Of a DNA stretch of 64,000 nucleotides, positions 52,412-60,907 are shown one piece after another. The notes beneath the pieces are model-generated. The model made no database searches. It saw only the letters and a program-made list of their open reading frames with translations, and was not told where the DNA came from. Source of the DNA: Halorubrum halodurans. GTDB lineage: Archaea; Halobacteriota; Halobacteria; Halobacteriales; Haloferacaceae. Both the position numbers and the translations under genes were made by a program. The DNA lies in NCBI RefSeq assembly GCF_002252985.1, contig NZ_NHPJ01000114.1:1-64000 (forward strand), given 5' to 3'. Within the stretch, counting starts at the first letter, position 1, and each line of letters starts with the position of its first letter.

Positions 52412-52755
52412 TTTGACCTCCTCCACGCCCTGAAAGACGTGGAATCCGTCCACCGGATTCGGGCTGTCGATGCCTTTTGGTTCCAACCCGCACTCAAGGG
52501 GAACCCGCAAACATACGGGCGAAACTCTCGTTTTCTCCCCTTTATAGGGCTGTGGCGCGGTCAACAACGCCCCATCGGAATCCGTGTCATTGCCGGGTGA
52601 ACCACCGCAGTTCACCGCCCCTTGTGGTTCGGGTCGGCATCTCACCGATTCCGTACTACTTACTATAACGTACATCACCGTAATAAAATTACGGAGAAAA
52701 CAAATCCGAGTGTCGCTTGACCTCCGCCTAAAGACAGAGGTATGCGCTTGTATCT
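52412..52755 (-). mobile_element. Non-autonomous IS605 derivative (MITE-like)
   Basis: About 344 bp with both ends of the element at 40401-42238: right end with a hairpin CCACG-CCCTGAAAGA-CGTGG and TTGACCTCC, and left end CCTCCGCCTAAAGACAGAGG then TATGCGCTTGT. The interior still resembles the tnpB 3' region (GGCGCGGTCAA and GTCATTGCC match GGGCGGTCAA and GTCATCGCC) but has no open frame. It probably moves by TnpA in trans. Confidence 0.8.
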
Positions 52756-52758
52756 CTA

Positions 52759-53241
52759 TCATGGCGGATTTTCTGCGTCATTGAGTCCCTCGAATGTTCC
52801 ATTGGTGTAGGCGTATCGCCACCGCTGGAGAATCGCTCGTGTCACGAGGCTTGTCTCGGACACAGATATACAGGACGGGTCAACGGGGCGGCTTGGCGCA
52901 TCGGGAGGTGAATGGAAGTGTCGGCGCGGCGCGTCGGGTTTCGGATGGCAGTCGAACCGAAAATTTCGGTCTCGGGCATCTGTGTAGTGTGCGGCGTAGT
53001 TTCCGGTGAGACTCCACCGGACGTCTATCCGGGCGGTTGCCGCCGCTCCGACGCCGTCAGATAGTTCAACCGAAAGTGTTTGTGGATTCAGCGGGTCGTC
53101 CAATGACGCGGTCTGGACCAGCGGCTCGAGGTCCGCAAACAGGTCTCGTATTTCCCGTAATGCCCCAGCGTCGATAGGACCAAATACCTCAGACTGCTCG
53201 TCTGGCTGAATATGGTGAGCGGGGTCTCCGTCGTCAGTCAT
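52759..53241 (-). CDS. DUF7718-like protein (partner of HTH gene)
   Basis: A 160-residue protein: GALREIRDLFADLEPLVQTA, then a strand-rich segment ARIDVRWSLTGNYAAHYTDA, FRFDCHPKPDAPRRHFHSPP, and LVTRAILQRWRYAYTNG near the end. It starts with an ATG that overlaps the stop of the HTH gene at 53238 (ATGA). Haloarchaea have many such two-gene pairs, which look like toxin-antitoxin modules; a DUF number is my recollection and is uncertain. The MITE sits directly downstream. Confidence 0.65.
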   Translation of the reverse strand: MTDDGDPAHHIQPDEQSEVFGPIDAGALREIRDLFADLEPLVQTASLDDPLNPQTLSVELSDGVGAAATARIDVRWSLTGNYAAHYTDARDRNFRFDCHPKPDAPRRHFHSPPDAPSRPVDPSCISVSETSLVTRAILQRWRYAYTNGTFEGLNDAENPP

Positions 53242-53849
53242 ACGACGATGGATGTATCGCCATTACCATCGTCATCTGTGTCCGTCCCGGTAAGGTGACC
53301 AGTTTGACTCACTTCACCGATCGCGAGTGTTGCCTGTGCGAGCGCGAGGTTGCGTCGCGTCGTTTGCCATTCTGTGAGGAGCGCCCCGTGGTCACCGTCG
53401 GCGTCGCGGATATCCAGTTCTCGGGCGAATTCCTCGGGCGAGTCGACACCGTATTCCTCGCGCCACGCCTGTATTTGCGCCTTCATATCAGCGATACCGG
53501 ACGCGATCTCTTCGGGCGTCCGTTCCGCGAGGATCGACTGGGCGTGTTCGGTGACGATAGCGGTTTCCGACCGTCGGTAGTGCGTCGTCTGACCATCCTG
53601 TGACGTCGTTACCTCACCAGCGCTCTCGAGCGTTCGCAGGTGCTTTCGCGCCGTGGTCGGTGAGACGCGGGCACGCTCGGCGATCTGTGCTGCAGACAGC
53701 GGATCGTACACACGAGAGATGACTTCGTACACTCGTTCAAAGGGCGTCGTCTCCTCGATCCATTCCTCTTCGACGACATCGTTCACGTCACGGTGTTCAG
53801 TGCCGCCATCCGGGCTCATTCGGTGGGGCGGGGACGGCTCCTCGGACAT
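53238..53849 (-). CDS. ArsR-like HTH regulator (DUF7342-type)
   Basis: A 203-residue protein from ATG 53849. Winged helix: FERVYEVISRVYDPLSAAQI, then AERARVSPTTARKHLRTLES and a wing with TTSQDGQTTHYRRSE. C-terminal helical part, with IADMKAQIQAWREEYGVDSP, is typical of haloarchaeal DUF7342 proteins. The partner at 52759 overlaps its stop. Likely an autoregulator of the pair. Confidence 0.75.
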   Translation of the reverse strand: MSEEPSPPHRMSPDGGTEHRDVNDVVEEEWIEETTPFERVYEVISRVYDPLSAAQIAERARVSPTTARKHLRTLESAGEVTTSQDGQTTHYRRSETAIVTEHAQSILAERTPEEIASGIADMKAQIQAWREEYGVDSPEEFARELDIRDADGDHGALLTEWQTTRRNLALAQATLAIGEVSQTGHLTGTDTDDDGNGDTSIVV

Positions 53850-53915
53850 TATGTGCCAACCAACGGGAGAGCGGTATAATAATCTGTGGGGTAGTATATT
53901 GATCACCAAATCCAA

Positions 53916-54328
53916 GAGATGAAGGACTATCCACAGCAGTCTCGCTCTTGTGTAGAGCTGCGGAAAACGATCGATCGCCGATGAGAGTTATGTGTTTGAG
54001 GAGCTGTTTGACGGCCGGTCTCGACAGAATTCACTTTGCCGAGAAAGCACACTAACAGCCGCTCTACTGCGTCTTTCCGCGTTTCTACATAAGAGCGAGC
54101 AGTCTTAACCAACAAACATCTGTGAAACGGCCGATCTGTTGGTTAACGCGCTACCGGATGTTCAGCTAACAAACTCGGAAACTATTCTGGAAGTAGGGTT
54201 AACAGAGCGAATCCGCGAGAGTCCGCTGTTCTTGTCGATACAATCTCCATTTCCCGAAATCCGGAACAGACACGCCCGCGATTATGCGAGATTTCGGTGT
54301 ATAGAATGGTAGGTGGGTGACTTACGAA
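53916..54328. other. Regulatory region before the polymerase
   Basis: Contains operator C at 54105-54146 and the conserved leader. No gene. It also carries the divergent promoter of the HTH pair on the minus strand. Confidence 0.6.
54105..54146. promoter_or_regulatory. Operator C: TTAACCAACA palindrome upstream of polymerase
   Basis: Arms at 54105-54114 and 54137-54146, spacer 22 bp. It lies about 180 bp before the polymerase start. Between them is a leader with GGAAACTATT and a CGGAACAGACACGCCCGCGATTAT-like block cut in parts (CGGAACAG at 54257, GATTATG at 54280) similar to the RecA-like leader. Confidence 0.85.
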
Positions 54329-56476
54329 ATGCCGTTCACAATTGATTTCCTTGACGATGGTCGCGTCCTCGAGTGGGAGGCGACCAACGACGGCGCGACC
54401 GCGACCGAACGCGACGACTACACGCCCCGGTTTTACGTCGCAGCACGTGACCCTGACACCGACATCGATCCCACACAACTTCGTACACAATATGAACGAC
54501 ATCCGGATGTCGTCGCAACCGAGATCGTATCCCTCCGGCCCGGCTTTCGACGGGACGAGGAGGCCGTTCTCGCGGTCGACGTTGCCCACATCGACCGCGT
54601 CACCCCACTCGCCCGGCAAGCGCGCCAGCTGTCGGCCTATCCAGTCGGGGATCTTGCCTGCTTCAACGTCGATTTCTCACGGGAGTTTCGCTACTGTCTG
54701 GAGACGAATCGCGATCCAACGCCGACGGCGGAACTGTCGACGCTCCGGCTCGGTATTCCTGTAACCGAGACAGGCCAAGACACGTACAGCGAGCTCACAA
54801 TTTCCGGCGAGACTGTAACCGGGTCAGCAGGAGACATCCTCACCACCGTTCAAGCGGCGATCGAGACACACGACCCAGACATCCTCGTCTGCTCGACGAG
54901 CGAGATCGTCCCGACGCTGTACGAGATGGCGACGGCTGCCGGCGTCGACGACTTCTCGCTGAGTCGGTGGCCGGACGTCGACTACCAGCAGCTCGCGAGC
55001 CGGTCGACGTACTCGAGCTACGGCCGCGTCGGCCACTCGCCGGCGCGGTACAACGTGCCCGGCCGCGCGATCATCGTCGAGTCAAACACGTTCTTCTACG
55101 GGGAGACAAACCTCGACGGCGTCCTCGACCTTGTGTCGCGCTCAAACAAGCCCGTCCAGGAGCTCGCGTGGGCGTCGATCGGGAACGTCCTCACTGCGAT
55201 CCAGATCTGCGAGGCCCACGACCGCGGTGTCCTCGTCCCGTGGAACTCCTGGCGACACGAGTTCTACAAGCCGATGGGGACGCTCCACGACGCCGACCGT
55301 GGCGGCTTCATCTTCGCGCCCGAGGTCGGCCTCCACGAGAACGTCCACGAACTCGACTTCTCCTCATTGTATCCGAATATCATCTGTACGCGAAACGTCT
55401 CACCGGACGTCATTCGGTGTGACTGCCACAGCGACCGCGACGACGTCCCCGGCCTCGGGTACTCAATTTGTGACGACCAAGGCTACCTCGTCGACGTCCT
55501 CCAGCCGATCATCGACGCTCGCGACGAGATCAAGGCGGCCATCCGTCGCGAGAAGGCTCGGGATGACCCCGACGAGGATCGCCTAGCGGAACTTGAGGGG
55601 CGGTCGGGCGCGCTAAAGTGGATCCTGGTCGCCTGCTTTGGCTACCAGGGGTTCAGCAACGCGAAGTTCGGCCGCATTGAGTGCCACGAAGCAATCAACG
55701 CGTTCGCTCGTGAGATCCTACTAACGGCGAAACAGCAGCTGGAGGACGGCGGCTGGCGTGTCGTCCACGGCATCGTCGACTCTATCTGGGTGACCCCGGA
55801 TCCCGACGTCGACGACGAGGGTCGCGAGGACCTCGAGACGCTCGCGACGGCAATCACGGAAGAGGTCGAAATCCGGCTCGAACACGAAGCCCACTACGAC
55901 TGGGTGGCGTTCGTGCCGCAGCGCGAGAGCGACGCCGGGGCGTTGACGAAGTACTTCGGGAAGGTCGCCGGCGACGACGAGTTCAAGATCAGGGGCATCG
56001 AAGCCCGGCAGCGCTCGACCCCGCCGTTCATCGAGGCCGTCCAGCGGGACTGTCTCGACCGGCTCGATGCCACACGGTCACCGGACGCCGTACTCGACTG
56101 TCTCCAAGACGCAATCAAGCGGCTCCACGCTGGAACGGTACCGGTCGAGCAGCTCGTCGAACGGAATCGGGTCTCCAAGCCGCTGGAAGGCTACTCACAG
56201 AATACCCAAAACGTGGCCGCGTTGAAACGGGCTCGCGAGCAGGACCTCGCTATTCACCCCGGTCAGGACATCGAGTACGTGGTCGTCGACGACGAGAAAA
56301 GCTCGCGAGAGCGAGTCGCGTTAGCCCACGAGGAGATAGCGTCGTACGATGCGTCGTACTACGAGACGGAACTCGTCAGAGCTGTCGAGAGTGTGCTGGC
56401 ACCGCTTGGCTGGGATCGGACGGAGATTCAACAAGAGCTTGCAGGGACACGTGAGCCAGAGCTAACCGATTTCTAG
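54329..56476 (+). CDS. polB: Family-B DNA polymerase (plasmid type, altered active site)
   Basis: A 715-residue polymerase from ATG 54329; a Shine-Dalgarno-like AGGTGGGTGA lies just upstream, and GTG 54317 is in frame. Motif A: HELDFSSLYPNIICTRN. Motif B: ALKWILVACFGYQGFSNAKF (Lys kept, the Asn of K-x3-N-S-x-YG not). Motif C: VVHGIVDSIWV, where the family has YGDTDS, so the first Asp is Ile and the second Asp is kept. KxRG: FKIRGIEARQRSTPPF. The exonuclease part lacks Exo I (D-x-E) and Exo II, e.g. ILVCSTSEIVPTLYEM. Archaeal PolB2 proteins are known for changed active-site residues; whether this one polymerises is open. It is preceded by operator C. Confidence 0.9.
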   Translation: MPFTIDFLDDGRVLEWEATNDGATATERDDYTPRFYVAARDPDTDIDPTQLRTQYERHPDVVATEIVSLRPGFRRDEEAVLAVDVAHIDRVTPLARQARQLSAYPVGDLACFNVDFSREFRYCLETNRDPTPTAELSTLRLGIPVTETGQDTYSELTISGETVTGSAGDILTTVQAAIETHDPDILVCSTSEIVPTLYEMATAAGVDDFSLSRWPDVDYQQLASRSTYSSYGRVGHSPARYNVPGRAIIVESNTFFYGETNLDGVLDLVSRSNKPVQELAWASIGNVLTAIQICEAHDRGVLVPWNSWRHEFYKPMGTLHDADRGGFIFAPEVGLHENVHELDFSSLYPNIICTRNVSPDVIRCDCHSDRDDVPGLGYSICDDQGYLVDVLQPIIDARDEIKAAIRREKARDDPDEDRLAELEGRSGALKWILVACFGYQGFSNAKFGRIECHEAINAFAREILLTAKQQLEDGGWRVVHGIVDSIWVTPDPDVDDEGREDLETLATAITEEVEIRLEHEAHYDWVAFVPQRESDAGALTKYFGKVAGDDEFKIRGIEARQRSTPPFIEAVQRDCLDRLDATRSPDAVLDCLQDAIKRLHAGTVPVEQLVERNRVSKPLEGYSQNTQNVAALKRAREQDLAIHPGQDIEYVVVDDEKSSRERVALAHEEIASYDASYYETELVRAVESVLAPLGWDRTEIQQELAGTREPELTDF

Positions 56477-57097
56477 TGACCGATCAGCGAATAGTTTCTA
56501 ACAGAGAACCACGGTCACACTCCCTCCCCCCGTCATCGATGTGTAAAACCATGAGAGGAGGGAGGGGGGTGACGAGCGGAGAACGGCGAAAACCGGCGAT
56601 GAGACCACAAACACGAAGCAGGACGCCTCAGCGGTCGAATCTATATTCTCGTAAGCAATGCATATTGTCTGACGAAGTTTTATATATAGTGCGTTATAAC
56701 CGGACCCGTACTGGAATTAAATGTGAAGGTTAGGAGAAGTGAAACTTCGACTAACCGAACACGGATGGCTCCACCACGCCTCTCGTCTTCATACACGATC
56801 TCTCTTGTTTTCAACCGTCTCGTGGTGTCAAACCCGACTTTCATGATTTGCTCCACGTTAGTTCCCCCTTCCACCCCCTTCTGTTTACACATCGATGATG
56901 GGGGGTGGGGGTCAAGAGACTTCGTGGCTTGATCTCATTTCCAGTCCGTTAGGAGGATCCGGTGTGGAAGCGGCTGGTTCATGTTCTCTGACTCACCGAT
57001 CACAGTTCAGGACTCTCTCGAATTCTGTCCCGCTCCTATCTCGACTTTACACATCGAACACGGGGGGTGTGTTCTCCATCGGATGCTCGACCGGACC
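56477..57097. repeat. Downstream ORB-type repeats of origin 2
   Basis: Between the polymerase and the second Orc gene. CCCCCGTCATCGATGTGTAA type boxes: one at about 56526-56546 (+), and inverted TTTACACATCGATGATGGGG at 56884, TTTACACATCGAACACGGGG at 57046. No convincing gene; the small frames here read through the repeats. The same boxes occur on the other side of the Orc gene. Confidence 0.8.
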
Positions 57098-58552
57098 TCA
57101 CTCCTCGTGAAATTCTTTCAGTTGAGCATTCACGACTGAACTCAGGAGTTCTCCCTGCTGGGCTATTCCTTCCAGGCGTGTATCATCGACGATCCGGGTC
57201 ATCATCGCTTCAGGATCGCCCGTGAATGTGAACTCCATATACATCCCGCCACCTCGTCCGCGGCTTTTCCGGGATGTTGAAATCAACCCGTACGTCGAGA
57301 GTTCTTTGACATATTTGACGTACGTCTCACGAGTCATCTGATCTGCATCGAGCTCGTTCGTCACCCACTGATAGACTTTGAATCCAACCGGGCTTGGGAC
57401 GGAGCTTCCCGTCCGGCTCGAGTGATACGCAACGGCTGCAGTTGCGTACAGTGAAATCTTCTTTTGTGTCGTAAGCCCCTCAACGAGCTTCAGCGACCGG
57501 TCTTTGTCAATCTCCTCCTGAGATTCTCGGACGTGGTCCTCCGTGACCACTTCATCTCCCCGTTCGTCTGCGAGGTCACCAGCCCCGCGGAACAGGTCGA
57601 TCGCCTTCCGTGCGTCACCGTGACTTTGTGCAGCGAACGCCGCCACGAGTGGAATCACGTCGTCCTCGAGAGCATGTTGACGGAACGCATCGCGTCGATT
57701 TTCGAGAATTTCGCGCAGCTGGTTTGCGTCGTAGTCAGGGAAATAGATGTCACGTGGATTGAATGAACTCTCGGCACGCCCGTCGATATCTTCCATGAAT
57801 TTTGGATCGTTCGTCAGCGCTGCGACGGACACGCGACCTTCGATTTCGTTCGTGTTGCTCGCACGCGATAGCTGATAGAGAAGCTTCGAGTATGCGGGTT
57901 CGTCGTTTTCGCGTCGACCGACCAAGAGATCGATTTCGTCGAGAATGAAGATAACCGAATCGTAGTACTCGTTGATGAGTTCGTACAGACGTCGGTACTT
58001 ACGCTTCGTCGATACGCCGGTCTCTGGAACTCCGACTTCAGTACCAACGTCCTGGGCGACAGTTTGGACGAGTTCGTAGACGGCCTGATCGAGCGTATTG
58101 ATTGGTTGGCAGTTGATATCGACAACGCCGAAACGTTCGCCTTTGGATTGACAGAGCTCGATGATCTGTTGCGTGACGGCCCCGATGATGAGTGACTTAC
58201 CTGTCCCTGCGGGACCGTACAGCAGCATATTCGGTGGTCGATTTCCTTGGAGAGTCGGCTTCAGAAATGAGACGACGGACTCGAGCTGGTCGTCACGGCC
58301 GACGATTCGCTCCTCATCGATAATCGTGTCAGGCTCAACGAGGTCCCGGTTGACAAACACCGATGCCTCCCCTTCATCATCGAGCATATCACGGATCGAC
58401 CGCTGAGCGGTCTCTTCGGTCGATCCCTGATTTTGGCTTGCGTCTCCGGCAGCATCCTCACGGGCGGATTCTAACTGCTGTCCATCCGATGTAGAACTAG
58501 TTTCTTCATCAAGGGTGGATTGGTCCGCCCCTTCTTGATCACTACCGGCCAT
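57098..58552 (-). CDS. orc1: Orc1/Cdc6 replication initiator (origin 2)
   Basis: A 484-residue initiator. Walker A is MLLYGPAGTGKSLIIGAV near 109, Walker B VIFILDEIDLLVG near 205, then IYFPDYDANQLREILENR, and a winged helix near the C-terminus (KKISLYATAAVAYHSSRTG ... GFKVYQWV). The first 75 residues are an acidic, Ser/Gln/Glu-rich tail. It has ORB-type repeats on both sides (56526-57071 and 58692-59315), a different family from the iterons of origin 1. It is related to the 32232 initiator (both with a long tail and the same order of motifs) but not identical. Confidence 0.95.
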   Translation of the reverse strand: MAGSDQEGADQSTLDEETSSTSDGQQLESAREDAAGDASQNQGSTEETAQRSIRDMLDDEGEASVFVNRDLVEPDTIIDEERIVGRDDQLESVVSFLKPTLQGNRPPNMLLYGPAGTGKSLIIGAVTQQIIELCQSKGERFGVVDINCQPINTLDQAVYELVQTVAQDVGTEVGVPETGVSTKRKYRRLYELINEYYDSVIFILDEIDLLVGRRENDEPAYSKLLYQLSRASNTNEIEGRVSVAALTNDPKFMEDIDGRAESSFNPRDIYFPDYDANQLREILENRRDAFRQHALEDDVIPLVAAFAAQSHGDARKAIDLFRGAGDLADERGDEVVTEDHVRESQEEIDKDRSLKLVEGLTTQKKISLYATAAVAYHSSRTGSSVPSPVGFKVYQWVTNELDADQMTRETYVKYVKELSTYGLISTSRKSRGRGGGMYMEFTFTGDPEAMMTRIVDDTRLEGIAQQGELLSSVVNAQLKEFHEE

Positions 58553-58679
58553 ATGCCTGCTGTACGCCGGAGCATTAAAAAGATTAACCTCCGTCGATGT
58601 TTATTCGTCCGCTGTATCGAATATTTCGCCTGAATTCGGCGTTTTCCCGGCTCGTTAGTTACAACCGACACCGAAGTAC

Positions 58680-59320
58680 ATCCGGTGGGAGACCCCCCGT
58701 CATCGATGTGTAACGCAAAATCGGCGGCCCTCATGTGAATTTGCGCATCTGTGATTGGACTTAGTTGTTCCACCCCCATCATCGAAGTGCAAGCCGCACG
58801 TCTGACACCCCCCGTCATCGAAGTGTAAACGCAGGGTCGACCATCCCCCCGTCATCGAAGTGAAAATCGGTTCAGTCTCCGACTCTCTTGATGTTCACCG
58901 TTCGGATTTCATTTTGCACACAGGGTGTTCCCGCTCGACTTGTTACTCAATTCATCTCTTACACGGAGTCCAGTACGTCTGTGTCATCCCACCGATTGTA
59001 GGCTATATTCAATATACAAAACCAGCCTAATAACTCTCTACCGTCGGAATACGGCACATTTACACTTTGCACACGGGGTGTGTGATGAGAACCTATCAGT
59101 GGATACACTCGTGATCAGGGGTGTGGTCTGTCTCAAATAGAAAAACCATGCTTCAACTGTGGAACCCTGTTCGACTGTTCGTGCCTGAAAACGGCTCTAT
59201 CGACTATTAACGGCTTAATCTAATCTCAAATTCTTTCTCGTTCCTACTGTTTTCACTCTGGACGAGGGGTGTGTAGTCACCACTTTTCCAAGTGCACCAA
59301 AATCAAATAGCACACGGGGT
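58680..59320. other. Replication origin 2: ORB repeats upstream of orc1
   Basis: Boxes with a C-run, CATCGA and a GTGTAA/GTGAAA end: 58694 (CCCCCCGTCATCGATGTGTA), 58772 (CACCCCCATCATCGAAGTGC), 58807 (ACCCCCCGTCATCGAAGTGT) and 58844 (CCCCCCGTCATCGAAGTGAA). Inverted ORB-like boxes with a G-run follow: TTTTGCACACAGGGTGT near 58912, TTTACACTTTGCACACGGGG at 59060, GACGAGGGGTGTG near 59260 and GCACACGGGGTGTGAG near 59311. The AT-rich stretch between about 58935 and 59055 could be the unwinding site. Confidence 0.85.
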
Positions 59321-59353
59321 GTGAGAAATCGATAATCGGATGTATTGACCCCC

Positions 59354-59677
59354 TCATTCGTCCGGATTGACTGGCCGTTTATATTTGGACGTGACCTTGT
59401 CCCCCTCTCTCCACTGCCAGTAGTAGTAGCGGTTGTCGTTAATCTCCTTGATCGTGATCGTGGCCTTCGCCGGGACGTCGTCCGGCAGATCGTCGGGACG
59501 TTCTTCGATTTCGCTTTCATCTGAGTCCTCTTCGAGACGGGCCTCGCGAGCTTTGTGCTCAGCTAGCTCTTCAGCGTAGCGGGCAACGTGCTGGAGCTGC
59601 TCAGAAGAGGACTCGTTGAGCGTATTGACGAGGTCTGTCGGGAGTTCCGCCGGCGGCGTCGGTGGCTCGTAGGACAT
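59354..59677 (-). CDS. DUF6788-like small protein
   Basis: A 107-residue protein from ATG 59677 (MSYEPPTPPAELPTDLVNTL). A helical, charged middle (VARYAEELAEHKAREARLEE) leads to a C-terminal part KEINDNRYYYWQWREGDKV with SKYKRPV, which resembles the DUF6788 pattern. The function is unknown. Operator D lies 17 bp upstream of the start, so it is closer to this gene than the other three copies are to theirs. Confidence 0.7.
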   Translation of the reverse strand: MSYEPPTPPAELPTDLVNTLNESSSEQLQHVARYAEELAEHKAREARLEEDSDESEIEERPDDLPDDVPAKATITIKEINDNRYYYWQWREGDKVTSKYKRPVNPDE

Positions 59678-59693
59678 CAGCGGTCGCCTCGTG

Positions 59694-59734
59694 TTAACCA
59701 ACAAAGACCGTATCGGCATAGATTTGTTGGTTAA
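59694..59734. promoter_or_regulatory. Operator D: TTAACCAACA palindrome upstream of DUF6788-like gene
   Basis: Arms at 59694-59703 and 59725-59734, spacer 21 bp. It sits directly before ATG 59677, so it probably covers the promoter or leader of this gene. Confidence 0.85.
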
Positions 59735-59832
59735 TAAGATATCGCCCCGTCACGGGCTGAAGAGTATGAATAGCAAACTATTCACAAATAGCAACCCGGG
59801 AACGCTGTCGATGTCAAACCAACAGCGATCAA

Positions 59833-59886
59833 TTAAACCTCACCGTGGAGGAGGTCGATAATTCAATTGCTGCTGAGAAAACTCAC
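59833..59886 (-). pseudogene. Remnant start of a nucleotidyltransferase
   Basis: A GTG overlaps the stop of the HTH gene (GTGA). The frame reads MSFLSSN, then a stop, then IIDLLHGEV and another stop, the same beginning as the remnant behind the first paralogue (MSFNNGSDALI, stop, LLGEL). Only the first 18 codons can be traced. Confidence 0.55.
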
Positions 59887-60557
59887 GAGCATTCTCTTTC
59901 TGACTCACGGTAGGAAACGTCGAGATCGAGATCGTCGTACATACGATTGAGCATAGCAAGTGCCGACTGAAACGTCGCATAATGCTCCCGCATGAACGCT
60001 AACGTCTCGCGCCGAGAGATGACTGGATATCCTTCGACGTGGTCGGGGTCGAGCACGGAACGCTCGTCGAGGACGACTTGGAGAGGGCCTTCAAACGAGT
60101 CCTCCGGTCGACGCTCAAATCCTGTCGGGATTCCAAATCGTTCGAAAAAACGCTGCCAAGCGTCGATGTCCTTCTCAAGGACGGCAAGAAAGAGCGGGTA
60201 GTCTCCGGGCTCGCGACCAACCTGATAGCCGCCCTGGGTCCACACGTAGACGGCGTCCACCTGTGTAAAGGCGAAGGGCCAGTCACCGAACTGTGGGAGT
60301 ACGTACGCCTCTTCGATGGACGGTGGATTCACGGCGGCACTCGTGGCCAGCAGGTCTCGTGCCGCCTTACGGACGCGATCGTCGGTCACGAACAGTCCAT
60401 CACCATATCGAAGATACCCTGCATCCTCTAGTTGATTGACTGCTTGTCGAACCGTTTCGTAGGGGGTGTGGAGATGTTGGGCTACCGTTCGGATCGAATC
60501 TCCAGGATTGACCGCGAGCAACACTCTAACAGCCGTCCCATCAAACGGTTCGTACAT
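59883..60557 (-). CDS. HTH regulator of an HTH/nucleotidyltransferase pair (paralogue 3)
   Basis: A 224-residue protein very close to paralogue 1: DSIRTVAQHLHTPYETVRQA and PSIEEAYVLPQFGDWPFAF are nearly identical, while the middle and end differ. The ATG at 60557 gives the same MYE start. Upstream on its strand is ATATTGGTAATTATT, related to the TTATTGGTAACC element before paralogue 1. The partner gene is missing except for a short remnant. It may still act as a DNA-binding regulator on the sites of the other copies. Confidence 0.8.
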   Translation of the reverse strand: MYEPFDGTAVRVLLAVNPGDSIRTVAQHLHTPYETVRQAVNQLEDAGYLRYGDGLFVTDDRVRKAARDLLATSAAVNPPSIEEAYVLPQFGDWPFAFTQVDAVYVWTQGGYQVGREPGDYPLFLAVLEKDIDAWQRFFERFGIPTGFERRPEDSFEGPLQVVLDERSVLDPDHVEGYPVISRRETLAFMREHYATFQSALAMLNRMYDDLDLDVSYRESERECS

Positions 60558-60781
60558 CTAATAATTACCAATATTCTGGGAACAGTCAAATAGATTACTA
60601 CACTTTCGGCTATGCCGTTCTGAACGGCCTATCTTTGAACAGCGAGAGGATCCCACCGTTCACGGCGGGCGTGAATCGCGTCACTTGACTACGCAACCCA
60701 CAGACTCAACCAGTCCGAATACCAGACGGAATCTATTAGTTCCAAGAAAACGTACAAAGAATTGTGCGAACTGAAATCGAT

Positions 60782-60907
60782 ATGGAACGAGGGAGCGATC
60801 TCCACGAACGGGTGAAAGACTACGCCCGCGACAATGGCATCCGACATCCTCGTGCCTACGCTGAACTAATCGAGAAAGGATTAGACGCCAGTGACGACGA
60901 TAACTAA
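60782..60907 (+). CDS. Small protein encoded before tnpB
   Basis: A 41-residue protein (MERGSDLHERVKDYARDNGI, then RHPRAYAELIEKGLD); a GTG at 60764 would add six residues (MRTEID). Its end overlaps the tnpB start. A helical, RHH-like protein of this kind often precedes tnpB in haloarchaeal elements. Possible antagonist or regulator of TnpB. Confidence 0.6.
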   Translation: MERGSDLHERVKDYARDNGIRHPRAYAELIEKGLDASDDDN

